A DNA stretch of 24,481 bases, taken from NCBI RefSeq assembly GCF_030525755.1, contig NZ_JAUNEC010000025.1, positions 1 through 24,481 on the forward strand, written 5' to 3'. How positions within the stretch are numbered: position 1 is the first letter of the stretch; each line of letters begins with the position of its first letter. The DNA comes from Alysiella sp. GTDB lineage: Bacteria; Pseudomonadota; Gammaproteobacteria; Burkholderiales; Neisseriaceae. Shown piece by piece: positions 23,377 through 24,481 of this stretch. The position numbers were made by a program, and so were the translations under genes. The notes below the pieces were generated by a model. It had not been told where the DNA came from and did no database searches. It was given only the letters and a program-made list of their open reading frames with translations.

Positions 23377-23388
23377 AGGCAGCCTGAA
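23377..23388 (+). repeat. single kingDUS-form uptake sequence upstream of fba
   Basis: AGGCAGCCTGAA without the leading TTC, so only the king-type 12-mer is intact on the plus strand. It lies between the hairpin and the aldolase promoter. Confidence 0.75.
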
Positions 23389-23425
23389 AAGGCATACAAA
23401 AATCTGTTTATCCTGCTTGTTCTGC

Positions 23426-23434
23426 TGTTATAAT
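23426..23434 (+). promoter_or_regulatory. extended -10 promoter of fba
   Basis: TGTTATAAT gives a perfect TATAAT (23429-23434) with a TG extension, 46 nt before the aldolase start. The -35 region (TTTATC at 23407-23412, 16-nt spacing) is poor, which fits an extended -10 promoter. Confidence 0.6.
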
Positions 23435-23480
23435 GTGCGCTCATCTTTAAATTACATACCACTACATTTCAGGAGTTATC

Positions 23481-24481
23481 ATGGCACTCGTATCCATGCG
23501 CCAACTGTTAGACCACGCAGCCGAACACAGCTACGGCTTACCCGCCTTTAACGTCAATAACTTGGAACAAATGCGCGCCATCATGGAAGCGGCAAATCAA
23601 GTGAATGCCCCCGTGATTGTGCAAGCCAGCGCAGGCGCACGCAAATATGCAGGTGCGCCCTTTTTGCGCCATTTGATTTTGGCGGCGGTGGAAGAGTTCC
23701 CCCACATTCCTGTTGTCATGCACCAAGACCATGGCGCATCGCCCGATGTGTGCCAACGCGCCATTCAGCTCGGTTTCAGCTCTGTGATGATGGACGGCTC
23801 TTTGTTGGAAGATGGCAAAACGCCTTCTACTTATGAATACAATGTGGACGTTACACGCAAAACGGTGGCATTTGCCCATGCTTGTGGCGTGTCGGTGGAG
23901 GGCGAAATTGGCGTTTTGGGCAATTTGGAAACGGGCGAGGCTGGCGAAGAAGATGGCGTGGGCGCGGTTGGCAAATTGTCGCACGACCAAATGCTGACCA
24001 GCGTGGAAGACGCAAGACGTTTTGTGCAAGACACAGGCGTGGACGCTTTGGCGATTGCGATTGGCACCAGTCATGGCGCGTACAAATTCACACGTCCGCC
24101 CACAGGCGAAGTGTTGCGCATTGACCGCATTAAGGAAATTCACGCTGCTTTGCCCAACACGCACATTGTGATGCACGGTTCCAGCTCTGTGCCGCAAGAA
24201 TGGTTGAAAATCATCAACGAATTTGGCGGCAACATTGGCGAAACCTATGGCGTGCCAGTAGAAGAAATCGTGGAAGGCATCAAGCATGGCGTGCGTAAAG
24301 TGAACATTGACACAGACTTACGCCTTGCCAGCACAGGCGCAATCCGCAAATTCATGGCGGAAAACCCTGCCGAATTTGACCCACGCAAATATTTGGGCAA
24401 AACGGTGGAGGCGATGAAACAGATTTGCATTGACCGTTATTTGGCGTTTGGTTGCGAGGGCATGGCGGACAAAATCAAGCC
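23481..24481 (+). CDS. fba: fructose-bisphosphate aldolase, class II (3' end outside window)
   Basis: The first 333 residues are present; family members are about 354 long, so roughly 20 are missing at the right edge. The zinc-dependent enzyme cleaves fructose-1,6-bisphosphate to dihydroxyacetone phosphate and glyceraldehyde-3-phosphate. Catalytic D83 and zinc ligand H84 are in MHQDHG; E142 is in VEGEIG; the other zinc histidines are H198 (GTSHGAY) and H232 (MHGSSS); NIDTDLR near 275-281 binds phosphate. AGGAG lies 5 nt before the ATG, and an extended -10 promoter is upstream, fitting strong expression. The start codon is set by alignment to MALVSMRQLLDHAAE. No disruption is visible within the window. 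Confidence 0.96.
   Translation, partial: MALVSMRQLLDHAAEHSYGLPAFNVNNLEQMRAIMEAANQVNAPVIVQASAGARKYAGAPFLRHLILAAVEEFPHIPVVMHQDHGASPDVCQRAIQLGFSSVMMDGSLLEDGKTPSTYEYNVDVTRKTVAFAHACGVSVEGEIGVLGNLETGEAGEEDGVGAVGKLSHDQMLTSVEDARRFVQDTGVDALAIAIGTSHGAYKFTRPPTGEVLRIDRIKEIHAALPNTHIVMHGSSSVPQEWLKIINEFGGNIGETYGVPVEEIVEGIKHGVRKVNIDTDLRLASTGAIRKFMAENPAEFDPRKYLGKTVEAMKQICIDRYLAFGCEGMADKIK

Noticed and set aside
1..24481. CRISPR array or new defence island
   Set aside because: The many short repeats are uptake sequences at irregular spacing, not direct repeats with spacers. The genes are housekeeping or iron uptake, so I see no support for a defence system.

Overview
The window reads as a chromosomal segment from a member of the Neisseriaceae. 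The main evidence is a dense scatter of the palindrome-like 15-mer TTCAGGCAGCCTGAA (12 intact copies, many partial ones), which is a DNA uptake sequence (DUS). The 15-mer contains AGGCAGCCTGAA (the 'kingDUS' dialect, as I recall the published dialects) on one strand and AGGCTGCCTGAA ('simDUS') on the other. Copies keeping only one 12-mer favour the simDUS form 9 to 2, which points to the Simonsiella/Alysiella side of the family. Gene content agrees: FolE2 instead of FolE, an oversized LigA, a TbpBA/LbpBA-type locus, and surE next to a LysM/LytM lipoprotein. Species is inference only.

Layout. Positions 1-871 (minus): 5' end of leuC, preceded by a region with repeated TTTTAGAC motifs, and rdgB. 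1004-3246 (plus): galT-galK of the Leloir pathway. 3247-4082: no intact gene; a heavily decayed gene on the minus strand and hairpins. 4083-6178: folE2 (minus), divergent from a trans-sulfuration PLP enzyme (plus). 6322-10217 (plus): accD, surE, an NlpD-like lipoprotein and recO, separated by DUS-built hairpins. 10226-11505 (minus): dsbB-ubiG, overlapping by 4 nt and convergent with recO. 11506-12038: a dispersed repeat and a broken small gene. 12039-14531 (minus): ligA, carrying an in-frame palindromic repeat. 14532-15302: a dispersed-repeat remnant and the likely iron-regulated control region of the next operon. 15303-20314 (plus): a surface lipoprotein and TonB-dependent receptor of the lactoferrin/transferrin-binding family. 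20315-20892: terminator, IS110-type transposase remnant, repeat fragments. 20893-23332 (plus): lnt and a DUF817 membrane protein. 23481 to the end (plus): class II fructose-bisphosphate aldolase, cut by the window edge.

Function. Most genes are housekeeping: leucine synthesis, nucleotide-pool cleaning, galactose use, folate, sulfur amino acids, fatty acids, envelope, repair, ubiquinone, disulfides and glycolysis. The host-facing part is the BA receptor pair, which would take iron from lactoferrin or transferrin. LolA-type lipoproteins such as the B component and the NlpD-like protein depend on Lnt for N-acylation.

The strongest unusual signals are: DUS copies doubling as the only visible Shine-Dalgarno-like sequence for three genes and supplying stop codons for two; a palindromic GC-rich element translated inside LigA; a charged helical insert between the two lobes of the B lipoprotein; and a cluster of putative operators before leuC. 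I see no CRISPR array, tRNA, rRNA, prophage or clear new defence system.
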